NCBI RefSeq assembly: GCF_014195095.1
Contig: NZ_JACIBC010000001.1
Span: 1 to 64,000, forward strand
DNA: 64,000 nt
Direction of reading: 5' to 3'
Origin: Rhizobium sp. BK602
GTDB taxonomy: Bacteria; Pseudomonadota; Alphaproteobacteria; Rhizobiales; Rhizobiaceae
Shown here in pieces: positions 35,531 to 44,441 of the stretch (positions are counted from its first letter, which is position 1; each line of letters opens with the position of its first letter). The translations under genes were made by a program, and so were the position numbers. The notes below the pieces were generated by a model. That model was not told the DNA's origin. It saw only the letters and a list, made by a program, of their open reading frames with translations, and made no database searches.

Positions 35531-36260
35531 CCTGCCTGATCCCGCAGAGCATTTCCCGCTTGCCGGCGAACCCCTTGCGCCGTTCGACGGTAAAGCCCGC
35601 CGCCTGCAGGTTGCGGCGCACGAAACCGGCGGCGGCATAGGTGGCGAAACTGCCGCCGGGCGCGGTCTTGTCGTACAGACGTTGCATCAGGTCCGGCGAC
35701 CACATGTCGGCGTTTCGCGATGGCGCGAAACCATCGAGATACCAGGCATCGAAACCCGCGGCTGCCTGGCTGACGCCGTCGATCGCCGGCCCGCAGACGA
35801 CGGTGAGGCGCGTGCGGGCATCAAGGGCGAGGGAGACGACGCCACGCGGATCTTGCGGCCAGGCGGCGACAAGCGCCCGGCGCTCCGCGTCGATCTCGGG
35901 CCAGCGCGACAGCGCACGGTCGATCTCCTCGGCCTGCATCGGGTATAGCTCGAAGGACATGAAATGCAGCTGCGCGCCCGCCTCGCCATGCTGGCGCCAT
36001 TGCCGCCAGGTCTCGCAGAAATTCAGGCCGGTGCCGAAACCAAGTTCGCCGATCAGGAAGCGTTCTTGTCCGGCCCAACGCGCGGGCAGGCCATTACCGG
36101 CGAGGAAGACATGGCCGCATTCCAGCCGGCCGTCCGTCTGGCAATAAAAATGGTCGCCAAAGGCGGTCGAATAGGGCATATCGCCGTCGCGCCATTCGAG
36201 CTTAGGGCTTGCCGCATTGGTGTCGGGCGTTTGCGTCCGATTGGAAACTGGATCTGTCAT
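35526..36260 (-). CDS. mnmD: MnmC-type tRNA methyltransferase domain protein (MnmC1/DUF752)
   Basis: A 244-residue SAM-dependent methyltransferase that corresponds to the N-terminal half of E. coli MnmC. The SAM-binding loop is GELGFGTGLNF. The family block YLDGFAPSRNADMWSPDLMQRL and the early LEWRDGDMPYSTAFGDHFY are present. The reaction expected is the last methylation making mnm5(s2)U at the tRNA wobble base. In this organism the oxidase half would be a separate protein, possibly the divergent FAD gene next to it. Its ATG overlaps the ATG of that gene head to head (CATG at 36258-36261). Confidence 0.87.
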   Translation of the reverse strand: MTDPVSNRTQTPDTNAASPKLEWRDGDMPYSTAFGDHFYCQTDGRLECGHVFLAGNGLPARWAGQERFLIGELGFGTGLNFCETWRQWRQHGEAGAQLHFMSFELYPMQAEEIDRALSRWPEIDAERRALVAAWPQDPRGVVSLALDARTRLTVVCGPAIDGVSQAAAGFDAWYLDGFAPSRNADMWSPDLMQRLYDKTAPGGSFATYAAAGFVRRNLQAAGFTVERRKGFAGKREMLCGIRQA

Positions 36261-37443
36261 GGGAAAAGCCGATAATCCTCCAGCGCTTGCGGGTCAATCA
36301 TCCGTCGATCTGCTGATCGTCGGCGGCGGCATCATGGGCCTGTGGGCCGCGGTGCATGCGGAGCGGCTGGGCATCAAGACGCTGCTCGTCGATGCTGCCC
36401 GGATAGGCCAGGGGGCGAGTGGCGGCCTGCTGGGCGCGCTGATGCCGCACATGCCGGACAAGTGGTCGGAAAAGAAGCAATTTCAATTCGATGCACTCGT
36501 GTCTCTTGAGGGTGACATTGCGGTTTTGGAAGCGGAAACCGGGCTTTCCGCCGGCTATCGTCGTTCGGGCCGGCTCATTCCGCTGCCGAAGCCGCACCTG
36601 CACAGGATCGCACTCGGTCATTCGCAGGACGCCGAGAGACATTGGTGCCATGGCGATCGGCAATTTCATTGGCATGTGTCCGATACCGCGCCGGTCGATG
36701 GCTGGATCGATCCAAACGCCGGCGCCAGCGGCTTCGTCTTCGACACGCTCGCCGCCCGCGTCGCACCGCGTTCCCTGTTGAAGGCGCTGGTAAGCTTTCT
36801 CGGCAAAGCGAAGCATGTCCGGCTTGTCGAGGGATTGCAGGTGGACGGCATCGATCCGGACAATGGTGTTGCGTCGACCCGCGAGGGCACCATTCGTTTC
36901 GGCCGTTGCATTCTCTCGGCTGGGCATAGTTCCTTCCCGATCCTCGATGGCGTGACTTCGGGTCTTCATTCTTCCCTCGGCCAGCCGGTCAAGGGACAGG
37001 CCGCGCTCCTGAAGGCGGATGTCGATGCCGGCCTGCCGGTGATCTTCCGTGACGGCCTCTATATCGTTGCGCATGAAGGTGGCCTGGTAGCCGTCGGCAG
37101 CACCAGCGAGAACCGTTTCGACGATCCCCTATCGACCGATGGCCTGCTGGATGGCCTGCTTGCCGCGGCACGGGCGATGGCGCCTGTGCTCGCCGATGCC
37201 GAGGTGGTCGAGCGCTGGGCTGGCCTCAGGCCGAAGGCGATCGATCGCGACCCCATGGTGGGGGCGCATCCGGAGCATCCGCGCCTGATCGCGCTGACCG
37301 GAGGCTTCAAGGTCAGCTTCGGCCTCGCTCATCGCCTCGCCGAGGCGGCGGTCCGGGCGGCGGCGGGCGCTGTCTGCCCGTTTGAATTGCCGGAGACATT
37401 CGCGCTTTCGAGCCATATTACTGTAGCATCGCATAAAATGTGA
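36259..37443 (+). CDS. FAD-dependent oxidoreductase (DAO family), possible MnmC2-like oxidase
   Basis: A 394-residue DAO-fold flavoprotein. The N-terminal FAD motif is DLLIVGGGIMGLWAAVHAERLG with the GASGGLLGALMPHMPD block. VERWAGLRPKAIDRDPMVG and the C-terminal LIALTGGFKVSFGLAHRLAE are typical of glycine/D-amino-acid oxidase-like enzymes and of the C-terminal half of MnmC. Head-to-head pairing with the MnmC1-type gene suggests it supplies the cmnm5-removing oxidase activity. A role in amine oxidation cannot be excluded. Confidence 0.82.
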   Translation: MGKADNPPALAGQSSVDLLIVGGGIMGLWAAVHAERLGIKTLLVDAARIGQGASGGLLGALMPHMPDKWSEKKQFQFDALVSLEGDIAVLEAETGLSAGYRRSGRLIPLPKPHLHRIALGHSQDAERHWCHGDRQFHWHVSDTAPVDGWIDPNAGASGFVFDTLAARVAPRSLLKALVSFLGKAKHVRLVEGLQVDGIDPDNGVASTREGTIRFGRCILSAGHSSFPILDGVTSGLHSSLGQPVKGQAALLKADVDAGLPVIFRDGLYIVAHEGGLVAVGSTSENRFDDPLSTDGLLDGLLAAARAMAPVLADAEVVERWAGLRPKAIDRDPMVGAHPEHPRLIALTGGFKVSFGLAHRLAEAAVRAAAGAVCPFELPETFALSSHITVASHKM

Positions 37444-37550
37444 ATATATGGAGAGTTTACGGGGCTCTCAGGTCGTCAATCTGTCACGCAAATCACCTAT
37501 CTCCTTGCTCGTCGGCGAGCACTTGGTTCGCCGTCTTCGGAGGAGATTTC

Positions 37551-38258
37551 ATGCGCTACGCCATTTGCTTCACGCCGTCCGCGAGCGATCCGCTGACGCT
37601 CGTGGCCGCGAATTGGCTCGGCCGCAACGTCTATTCCGGCGAGATGGTCGATCCGCCGGCCATCCGCGGCCTCGGCATCCACGAGATCGCCTTCCATACC
37701 GCCGTGCCGCGCCGCTATGGCTTCAACGGCACATTGAAGGCGCCGTTCAGGCTGGCGGAGGGCATGTCGGAAGCCGGCCTGTTGCGCGACCTCATGCGCT
37801 TTTCCGGCGCACTGACGCCCTTCGAGATTTCCCGGCTGGAGGTGGCGCGTCTTGGTTGTGCCTTCGGCCTGGTGCCGTCGGAGCCGTGCCAGCCGATGCA
37901 TTTCCTTGCCGCATCGGTGATCCAGGCCTTCGATCACTATCGCGCCCCTCTCACCGAAGCGGAAATCGAACGCAGCGACCCGGATGGTCTCTCGGCGGCG
38001 CAGTTCGTCAATCTGCATCGCTGGGGCCATCCGCATGTGATGGACGAATTCCGCTTTCACATGATGCTGACCGGTACGGTCCACGTCACCGATCTCTCGC
38101 GCATGGAGCAGGTGCTGCGCGACGTCTTCGAGCCCGTCCTTGCCGATCCGGTGCCGGTGGCAAATATCGCACTGATGATGGAGGAAGGAACCGGCGGTCC
38201 GTTCCGGGTGCATTCGCTACATCCGATGGGCAAAGTCAGTGCCCGGAGGATCGCCTGA
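37551..38258 (+). CDS. DUF1045 (2H phosphoesterase-like) protein
   Basis: A 235-residue DUF1045 protein (RYAICFTPSASDPLTLVAANWLGRN start; LHRWGHPHVMDEFRFHMMLTG near 155-175). Relatives occur in phosphonate operons and have a 2H-phosphoesterase-like fold with two H-x-T/S motifs. Here the first reads N59-G-T (YGFNGTLKAPF) and the second H170-M-M, so both look altered against what I recall for the family. It lies upstream of the purine genes, separated by an intergenic repeat. Function unknown. The ATG at 37551 follows GGAGG. Confidence 0.8.
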   Translation: MRYAICFTPSASDPLTLVAANWLGRNVYSGEMVDPPAIRGLGIHEIAFHTAVPRRYGFNGTLKAPFRLAEGMSEAGLLRDLMRFSGALTPFEISRLEVARLGCAFGLVPSEPCQPMHFLAASVIQAFDHYRAPLTEAEIERSDPDGLSAAQFVNLHRWGHPHVMDEFRFHMMLTGTVHVTDLSRMEQVLRDVFEPVLADPVPVANIALMMEEGTGGPFRVHSLHPMGKVSARRIA

Positions 38259-38370
38259 AGCATGCCGCGCAAAAGTGTGCAGCGGTTTTGCGAACAATGA
38301 CATGCGCAAAATCAAAGACTTAAAGTGCGAGGAGCGAATCTGAAAGATCGCGATGCGCTTTAAGCGCTTA
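38259..38370. repeat. Intergenic mosaic-type repeat copy 3, inverted
   Basis: It contains CGCGCAAAAGTGTGCAGCGG then TTTTGCG. The reverse complement resembles the CGGAAAACCGC...GCGCACTTTTC block of the other copies. The tail (GAGCGAATCTGAAAGATCGC and GCGCTTTAAGCGC) is characteristic of repeats seen widely in Rhizobium genomes. Confidence 0.65.
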
Positions 38371-38460
38371 TTCCTGAAAGGAAAGTGAGTTTCTCACTTT
38401 CCGGCTCGACATTCCGGCCGTGAATGCTACCGTCTGCCGCATATTCGAGAAGGTGCCTTC

Positions 38461-39384
38461 ATGTCCGATATCTATTCCCGCAACCTCGTTGGCTACGGTC
38501 GCAACCCGCCCGATCCGAAATGGCCTGATGATGCCCGCGTCGCGGTGCAGTTCGTGATCAACTACGAAGAGGGCGGGGAAAGCTGTATTCTCGACGGCGA
38601 TCCGGCTTCCGAAAACCTGCTGTCGGAAATCGTCGGTGCCGCACCCTGGCCGAACCAGCGCAATCTCAACATGGAATCGATCTATGAATATGGCTCGCGC
38701 GCCGGCTTCTGGCGGCTGTGGCGCATGTTCACCGAACTCAAGGTACAGGCGACCGTCTACGGCGTGACGCTCGCCATGGCGCGCAATCCGGAAGCGGTCG
38801 CGGCGATGAAAGAGGCGGGCTGGGAAATCGCCAGCCATGGCTATCGCTGGCTGGAATACAAGGATTTTAGCGAGGATCTGGAGCGCAAGCATATTCTCGA
38901 AGCCGTGCGCCTGCATACGGAGCTGACCGGCGAGCGGCCCTACGGCATGTATCAGGGCAAGCCGTCCGACAACACGCTGCGGCTGGTCATGGAGGAGGGC
39001 GGTTTCCTCTATTCGTCGGATTCCTATGCCGACGATCTGCCCTATTGGGTCGACGGCGTGAACGGCAAGCCGTTCCTGATCATTCCCTATACGTTAGAGA
39101 CCAACGACATGCGCTTCGCCACGCCGCAGGGCTTCAATTCCGGCGACCAGTTCTTCACCTATCTCAAGGATGCCTTCGATACGCTCTACGAGGAGGGCAG
39201 GCAGGGCAGTCCGAAGATGATGTCCGTCGGCCTGCATTGCCGTCTGGTCGGCCGGCCGGGCCGGGCAGCGGCCCTCAGGCGCTTCATCGAATATGTGCTG
39301 AAGCACGACAAGGTCTGGATACCCAGGCGCGTCGAGATCGCCCATCATTGGCATCAGCATCATCTTCCTGCCGGCGCGGCCTGA
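38461..39384 (+). CDS. puuE: Allantoinase PuuE
   Basis: A 307-residue cofactor-light allantoinase of the polysaccharide-deacetylase fold, which opens allantoin to allantoate. Family blocks are VQFVINYEEGGESCILDGD, AAPWPNQRNLNMESIYEYGSRAGFWRL, GWEIASHGYRWLEYKDF and SVGLHCRLVGRPGRAAALRRFIEY. It is the first gene of the plus-strand purine operon, with uraD starting 1 bp after its stop. Confidence 0.93.
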   Translation: MSDIYSRNLVGYGRNPPDPKWPDDARVAVQFVINYEEGGESCILDGDPASENLLSEIVGAAPWPNQRNLNMESIYEYGSRAGFWRLWRMFTELKVQATVYGVTLAMARNPEAVAAMKEAGWEIASHGYRWLEYKDFSEDLERKHILEAVRLHTELTGERPYGMYQGKPSDNTLRLVMEEGGFLYSSDSYADDLPYWVDGVNGKPFLIIPYTLETNDMRFATPQGFNSGDQFFTYLKDAFDTLYEEGRQGSPKMMSVGLHCRLVGRPGRAAALRRFIEYVLKHDKVWIPRRVEIAHHWHQHHLPAGAA

Positions 39385-39385
39385 G

Positions 39386-39883
39386 ATGGTGACGCGCGAC
39401 GATTTCGTGGCCCGTTTCGGCGGCGTCTTCGAGCATTCTCCCTTCATCGCCGAACGTGCCTATGATGACGGCGCAATCGTCGAGCCATTGACGTCGGGCG
39501 GTGTGCATGCCGCCCTGGCCGCTGTCTTCCGCGCCGCCAGTCCGCAGGAGCGGCTTGGCGTTCTACGGGCGCATCCCGATCTGGCCGGCCGGCTGGCGAT
39601 TGCCGGCGAGCTCACCGAGGACAGCCGCAAGGAGCAGGCCGGCGCCGGGCTCGACCGGCTGACCGCCGCAGAACATGCTCGCTTCACCGAGCTCAATACG
39701 GCTTACGTGACGAAATTCGGCTTTCCCTTTATCATCGCGGTCAAAGGACTGGGCAAGGACGATATTCTTGCAGCCTTTGAAATGCGGATCGGCAATGGCC
39801 GGGACGCGGAATTTGCGACCGCGACGGCGCAGGTGGAGAAGATTGCCCTGCTGCGCCTGCAATCCATGCTTCCGGAGACCTGA
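39386..39883 (+). CDS. uraD: OHCU decarboxylase
   Basis: A 165-residue UraD that decarboxylates 2-oxo-4-hydroxy-4-carboxy-5-ureidoimidazoline to S-allantoin. The catalytic His63 lies in LRAHPDLAGR and the SRKEQAGAGLDRL block carries Glu83/Gln84. The FGFPFIIAVKG block follows. It is tightly packed: 1 bp after puuE, and alc begins with the base after its stop. Confidence 0.93.
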   Translation: MVTRDDFVARFGGVFEHSPFIAERAYDDGAIVEPLTSGGVHAALAAVFRAASPQERLGVLRAHPDLAGRLAIAGELTEDSRKEQAGAGLDRLTAAEHARFTELNTAYVTKFGFPFIIAVKGLGKDDILAAFEMRIGNGRDAEFATATAQVEKIALLRLQSMLPET

Positions 39884-40906
39884 ATGACCGATAATGCCGA
39901 TACCAGCCTGCCGTCTTTCGCGGTCGGTGCTATCAACCTTGCCTCCGCGCGTCTCGGGGCGAGGGGGCTCTATGCGACCGACGAATTCTTCGCGCCGCTG
40001 GAGCGCATGCTGCAGGACGTGCCGGCAAGCTTCGATCCGGAGCTCTACGATGACAACGGCAAGTACATGGATGGCTGGGAAAGCCGTCGCAAGCGCGTGC
40101 CCGGCCATGACTGGGCGATCGTCCGGCTCGCCATGCCGGGCCGCATTTTCGGCTTCGACGTCGATACCAGCTATTTCACCGGCAACTATCCGCCCCACTG
40201 CTCCATCGAAGCCGCCTTCGTCGCGGATGGTGATCCGACGGATGCGACCGTGTGGACCGAAATCCTGATGAAATCGCCGCTCGGACCGAGCGCGCATCAT
40301 TATTTCGAAGTGGCCGACAGGCAAAAGATCTGGACGCATCTTCGCCTGCACATCTATCCCGATGGCGGCGTGGCGCGTCTGCGTGTCTACGGTTCGGCCT
40401 ATTTCGATTGGTCGAAGGTCGGCGGCGGGGAGCAGGTCGACCTCGCTTATATCTTCAACGGCGCCAAGGCGCTCGCCTGGTCGGACGCCCATTACGGTCA
40501 TCCCGACAAGATGCTTGGCCCCGGCCGCGGCATCAACATGGGCGATGGCTGGGAGACCAAGCGCCGGCGCGGGCCGGGCCATGACTGGGCGATCATCCGC
40601 CTCGGCCATCCCGGCATGATCAACCGCGTCATCGTCGACACGGCCTTTTTCAAAGGCAACTTCCCGGACACATGCGAGCTGCTCGGCGCCTATCTGCCTG
40701 GCCACGGTGACACGTTCACGGATGCGGAGATTACCGCTTCCGAGAACTGGAAGCCGATCCTGTCGCGCCAGAAGCTGCAAATGGATCATAGTCACGAATA
40801 TGGCAGCGATGTTCTTGCCTCGATCGGCCCGGTGACGCATGTGCGCTTCGCCATGCATCCCGATGGCGGCGTGATGCGGCTCAGGCTTTTCGGCAACAAG
40901 GCATGA
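39884..40906 (+). CDS. alc: Allantoicase
   Basis: A 340-residue allantoicase made of two homologous jelly-roll repeats, each with MDGWESRRKRVPGHDWAIVRLAMPGRIFGFDVDTSYFTGNYPP or a close variant (about 62-105 and 216-259). It cleaves allantoate to urea and ureidoglycolate. It lies immediately after uraD. The next purine gene, allA, is separated from it by an embedded toxin-antitoxin pair. Confidence 0.93.
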   Translation: MTDNADTSLPSFAVGAINLASARLGARGLYATDEFFAPLERMLQDVPASFDPELYDDNGKYMDGWESRRKRVPGHDWAIVRLAMPGRIFGFDVDTSYFTGNYPPHCSIEAAFVADGDPTDATVWTEILMKSPLGPSAHHYFEVADRQKIWTHLRLHIYPDGGVARLRVYGSAYFDWSKVGGGEQVDLAYIFNGAKALAWSDAHYGHPDKMLGPGRGINMGDGWETKRRRGPGHDWAIIRLGHPGMINRVIVDTAFFKGNFPDTCELLGAYLPGHGDTFTDAEITASENWKPILSRQKLQMDHSHEYGSDVLASIGPVTHVRFAMHPDGGVMRLRLFGNKA

Positions 40907-40962
40907 TCTATTTTGTCTTCGCTGCGCATGGCATATATTGCGGCTGAAGGAGCGATGCCGCG

Positions 40963-41256
40963 ATGAAGCCATCGGAAGCATTGGAGAAAAACAGGCAGGC
41001 GATCCGCGACGCCACCAGGCGGTTCAAGGCGGAGAACCCGCGTGTTTTTGGTTCAGTTGTGCGTGGCGAAGACAAGCTCGACAGCGATCTCGACATTTTG
41101 GTGGACCCCTTGCCGAGGGCGACTTTGTTCGACCTGGGTGAGCTGCTGGAGGAATTGGAAGACCTTCTGGCGGGCACGAAAATTCATCTTCTGACACCGG
41201 GCGATTTTCCGGAAAAAGTGCGCGCGCGCGTTCTCGATGAGGCGAAGCCAGTATGA
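40963..41256 (+). CDS. mntA: MntA-type minimal nucleotidyltransferase antitoxin
   Basis: A 97-residue minimal nucleotidyltransferase. The catalytic signature GSX10DXD is complete: Gly30-Ser31 in VFGSVVRGE, then Asp42 and Asp44 in SDLDILVDP. In characterised pairs MntA AMPylates the HEPN toxin and silences it. The stop overlaps the hepT start by 4 bp. It sits in the purine operon 56 bp after alc. Confidence 0.9.
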   Translation: MKPSEALEKNRQAIRDATRRFKAENPRVFGSVVRGEDKLDSDLDILVDPLPRATLFDLGELLEELEDLLAGTKIHLLTPGDFPEKVRARVLDEAKPV

Positions 41257-41615
41257 GTTTGGACCGGTTGATTGCGCATCTTGATCGCATGCAGCAGGCT
41301 GCGTCAGAGGTCGGTCAATTTATTCAAGGGATTGATAGAGACACGTTTCTCAAGGACGTTGAGAAACAGCGTGCGGTCGGCATGAATCTCATGATGATCG
41401 GTGAGGTGGCCACTCGCATCATGGAGGACTATCCGGAGTTCGCCGCCGAGCATCCGGACTTGCCGTGGCGCGCGATGCGCGGCATGCGAGACCGAATTGC
41501 GCATGGATATTTCGACATCGATTTCACGAGTGCCTGGGAAACCGCGCGTAAATCTCTTCCCGAGTTGCTCTCACAACTCGACTCCATCCGCCATTGGCGG
41601 GCAGAAGGTGAATGA
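41253..41615 (+). CDS. hepT: HepT-type HEPN toxin
   Basis: A 120-residue HEPN ribonuclease-like protein. The RX4HXY motif is complete: Arg79, His84 and Tyr86 in [13 protein letters not shown]. The tyrosine is the residue that MntA modifies in characterised systems. It is translationally coupled to mntA (ATGA overlap). Its stop is only 4 bp before the allA start, so the toxin is co-transcribed with purine catabolic genes. Confidence 0.9.
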   Translation: MSLDRLIAHLDRMQQAASEVGQFIQGIDRDTFLKDVEKQRAVGMNLMMIGEVATRIMEDYPEFAAEHPDLPWRAMRGMRDRIAHGYFDIDFTSAWETARKSLPELLSQLDSIRHWRAEGE

Positions 41616-41619
41616 TCAT

Positions 41620-42120
41620 ATGACACAGACGCTCGAAATCCACCCTCTGACAAAGGCTGCCTTCGCGCCGTTCGGGGATGTGATCGAGGCCGATCCGGCG
41701 ACGATGCGGTTCATCAATGGCGGCACGACGGAGCGTTTCCATGCGCTGTCCGCTGCCGAAGCCATCGGTGACGGCGCACGCGTGATCCTCAACATCTTTC
41801 GTGGCCAGCCCCGCGCCTTTCCCTATGCCATCGAGATGATGGAGCGCCACCCCTTCGGCAGCCAGAGCTTCGTGCCGCTCAACGACCGTCCGTTTCTGGT
41901 CGTGGTCGCGGAGGATGAAGGCGGCAAGCCGGGGACGCCGCGGGTCTTCCTGGCGCGTGGCGACCAGGGCGTGAACTACCGTGCCAATGTCTGGCACTAT
42001 CCGCTGATGGCCCTCGGTGAGCCGAGCGATTTCCTCATCGTCGATCGCGATGGGCCGGGAAACAATCTGGCGGAATTCTTCTTCGACACCCCCTTCACCA
42101 TCGGAGCGCCGACCCCATGA
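41620..42120 (+). CDS. allA: Ureidoglycolate lyase
   Basis: A 166-residue AllA that splits ureidoglycolate into glyoxylate and urea. Family blocks are [46 protein letters not shown] and [16 protein letters not shown]. The start at 41620 has AAGGTG ahead and follows hepT by 4 bp. The stop overlaps the hydroxyisourate hydrolase start (ATGA). Confidence 0.92.
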   Translation: MTQTLEIHPLTKAAFAPFGDVIEADPATMRFINGGTTERFHALSAAEAIGDGARVILNIFRGQPRAFPYAIEMMERHPFGSQSFVPLNDRPFLVVVAEDEGGKPGTPRVFLARGDQGVNYRANVWHYPLMALGEPSDFLIVDRDGPGNNLAEFFFDTPFTIGAPTP

Positions 42121-42473
42121 CCGGACTGACGACCCATGTGCTCGATACCGCCCTCGGCAAGCCGGCCGAAGGGCTGGTGATCGATCTTTTCAGGATCGAG
42201 GGGGAGGTGCGACAGCATCTGAAGACGGTCACCACCAATGCCGACGGGCGCGTGGACGGCGGGCCGATCCTGATCGGCGACAGCTTCGTCGCCGGCACCT
42301 ATGAACTGCTGTTCCGCGCCGGCGATTATCTGCGTGGGACCGGAGCCAGTTTGCCGGATCCGGCCTTCCTCGATCTGGTGCCGATCCGCTTCGGCATCGC
42401 CGACACCGCGGCGCACTATCATGTGCCGCTGCTGATCTCGCCCTACGGCTATTCCACCTATCGCGGGAGCTGA
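42117..42473 (+). CDS. hiuH: 5-hydroxyisourate hydrolase (transthyretin-like)
   Basis: A 118-residue transthyretin-like enzyme that hydrolyses 5-hydroxyisourate to OHCU, the substrate of UraD. The N-terminal [12 protein letters not shown] and the C-terminal signature YRGS, which distinguishes hydrolases from transthyretin, are both present. It overlaps allA by 4 bp. Confidence 0.94.
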   Translation: MTGLTTHVLDTALGKPAEGLVIDLFRIEGEVRQHLKTVTTNADGRVDGGPILIGDSFVAGTYELLFRAGDYLRGTGASLPDPAFLDLVPIRFGIADTAAHYHVPLLISPYGYSTYRGS

Positions 42474-42476
42474 CCC

Positions 42477-43217
42477 TTGCGCTTTGCTGTCATCGCTGAT
42501 GTGCACGGCAATCATCTGGCGCTGGACGCCGTGCTTGCGGATATATCCCGCCAGGGCATCGCCGATATCGTCAATCTCGGCGATTGCTTCAGCGGACCGC
42601 TGACCGCGGGAAAAACGGCCGAGATCCTGCTTGCGACCGACGCGGTGACGGTGCGTGGCAATCACGACCGCTATCTGATCGAGCAGGCGCCGGAGGCGAT
42701 GCATGCTTCCGACAGGGTCGCGCATTCGCAACTCGGCGAACGTCATCTCGAATGGCTGCGCAGCCTGCCTTTCAACGCGGTCTACAAGGACGAGGCCTAT
42801 CTCTGCCATGCGACGCCGTCAGACGACAATGTCTACTGGCTCGAAACCGTCTCACCGGACGGTCATATCCATCTGAAGCCCATCGAGGAGATCGAAACCC
42901 TGGCCGTGGACATCGATTTCCCGCTGATCCTATGCGGCCACAGCCATATTCCGCGCGCCGTCATGCTTCCCGACGGCCGCCTGATCGTCAACCCCGGCAG
43001 TGTCGGCTGCCCGGCCTATGACGACGATCTGCCCCATTATCACAAGGTCGAGGCCGGCCACCCCTTCGCTTCCTACGCCATCATGGAAAAGTTGGATGGC
43101 ATCTGGATACCGACCTTTCGGCAGGTGGCTTACGATTACCGCGCGATGGCGGAACTGGCGGCGGAACGAGGGCGCAAGGACTGGGCCAGCGGGCTGGCGA
43201 CGGGCTGGCTGCGCTAG
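42477..43217 (+). CDS. Calcineurin-like metallophosphoesterase (YfcE type)
   Basis: A 246-residue phosphoesterase. Metal-binding motifs in order are ADVHGN (near 8), LGDCFSGP, GNHDRY and CGHSHIPR (near 160). The start is TTG at 42477, with GGGAG ahead, 3 bp after hiuH, so it belongs to the operon. Substrate unknown. A link to purines is possible (nucleotide or cyclic nucleotide) but unproven. Its stop overlaps the stop of the convergent lldD-type gene. Confidence 0.83.
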   Translation: MRFAVIADVHGNHLALDAVLADISRQGIADIVNLGDCFSGPLTAGKTAEILLATDAVTVRGNHDRYLIEQAPEAMHASDRVAHSQLGERHLEWLRSLPFNAVYKDEAYLCHATPSDDNVYWLETVSPDGHIHLKPIEEIETLAVDIDFPLILCGHSHIPRAVMLPDGRLIVNPGSVGCPAYDDDLPHYHKVEAGHPFASYAIMEKLDGIWIPTFRQVAYDYRAMAELAAERGRKDWASGLATGWLR

Positions 43218-44353
43218 ACGTCAGCGAGAATATCGCGCCCCACCGCCTTGATATCCCGCTTGCCGCAGAGCGCCATCGACATGTCGAGTTCCTTGCGGAT
43301 GATCTCCAGCGCCAATGTGACGCCATCCTTCCCCATGGCGCCGAGGCCATAGAGGAAGGGGCGGCCGATGTAGGTGCCCTTGGCGCCGAGCGCCACGGCT
43401 TTCAACACATCCTGGCCGGAGCGGATGCCGCCGTCCATATGCACCTCGATCCTGTCGCCGACGGCATCGACGATGCCAGGCAGCATGCTGATGGAGGAGG
43501 GGGCGCCGTCGAGCTGGCGGCCGCCATGATTGGAAACGATGATGGCATCGGCGCCGGTATCGACGGCGGCCTTCGCATCCTCGACGTCGAGAATGCCCTT
43601 GATGATCAGCGGCCCGCCCCATTGTTCCTTGATCCAGGCGACATCGCTCCAGGACAGCCGGGGATCGAATTGCTCATGCGTCCAGGTCGACAGCGATTTC
43701 AGGCTGGTGACGTTCTTGGCATGGCCGATGATGTTGCCGAAGCTGCGGCGCTTGGTCTGCAGCATGCTCATGCACCAGGCCGGCCGCGTTGCCACCTGCC
43801 AGATGTGCTTGGGCGTGAATTTCGGCGGAGCGGAGAGGCCGTTGCGGATATCCTTGTGGCGCTGGCCGAGGATCTGCAGGTCGGCGGTCAGCACCAGGGC
43901 AGAGCATTTTGCCGCCTTGGCGCGGCTGATGAGGTTCGTCACGAAGTCGCGATCCTTCATGACGTAGAGCTGGAACCAGAAGGGCTTCGTCGTCACCGAG
44001 GCGATGTCCTCGATCGAGCAGATGCTCATGGTCGAGAGCGTGAAGGGAATGCCGAATTCCTCCGCCGCGCGCGCCGCCAGCATTTCGCCGTCGGCATGCT
44101 GCATGCCGGTCATGCCCGTCGGCGCCAGCGCCACCGGCATCGACACCTTCTGGCCGATCATGGTGCTTTCCAGCGAGCGATTGGTCATGTCGACGAGGAC
44201 GCGCTGGCGCAGCTTGATCCTGGCGAAGTTGGCCTCGTTCGCGGCATAGGTCGACTCCGTCCAGGAGCCCGAATCCGCATAGTCGAAGAACATTTTCGGC
44301 ACGCGCCGTTTGGCGAGCTGTTTCAGTTCGGCGATGGTAAGCGGCGCGGTCAT
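43214..44353 (-). CDS. lldD: FMN-dependent alpha-hydroxy-acid dehydrogenase (LldD-type)
   Basis: A 379-residue FMN enzyme of the L-lactate dehydrogenase/glycolate oxidase family. Blocks are PKMFFDYADSGSWTE, LAPTGMTGMQHADGE, LQILGQRHKDIRNGLS and the catalytic SNHGGRQLDG. Phosphate-binding VHMDGGIRSGQDVLKA follows. L-lactate is the usual substrate at this length; glyoxylate-related hydroxy acids are an alternative given the purine context. Confidence 0.87.
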   Translation of the reverse strand: MTAPLTIAELKQLAKRRVPKMFFDYADSGSWTESTYAANEANFARIKLRQRVLVDMTNRSLESTMIGQKVSMPVALAPTGMTGMQHADGEMLAARAAEEFGIPFTLSTMSICSIEDIASVTTKPFWFQLYVMKDRDFVTNLISRAKAAKCSALVLTADLQILGQRHKDIRNGLSAPPKFTPKHIWQVATRPAWCMSMLQTKRRSFGNIIGHAKNVTSLKSLSTWTHEQFDPRLSWSDVAWIKEQWGGPLIIKGILDVEDAKAAVDTGADAIIVSNHGGRQLDGAPSSISMLPGIVDAVGDRIEVHMDGGIRSGQDVLKAVALGAKGTYIGRPFLYGLGAMGKDGVTLALEIIRKELDMSMALCGKRDIKAVGRDILADV

Positions 44354-44441
44354 GGCAATCTGCCTTCTTGATGGAAATCCTATGGGAGGGTTCGAGTCAG
44401 AATGGTTCGCTTCCGGAGATGGGGCTATTCTCTCAACGAGA

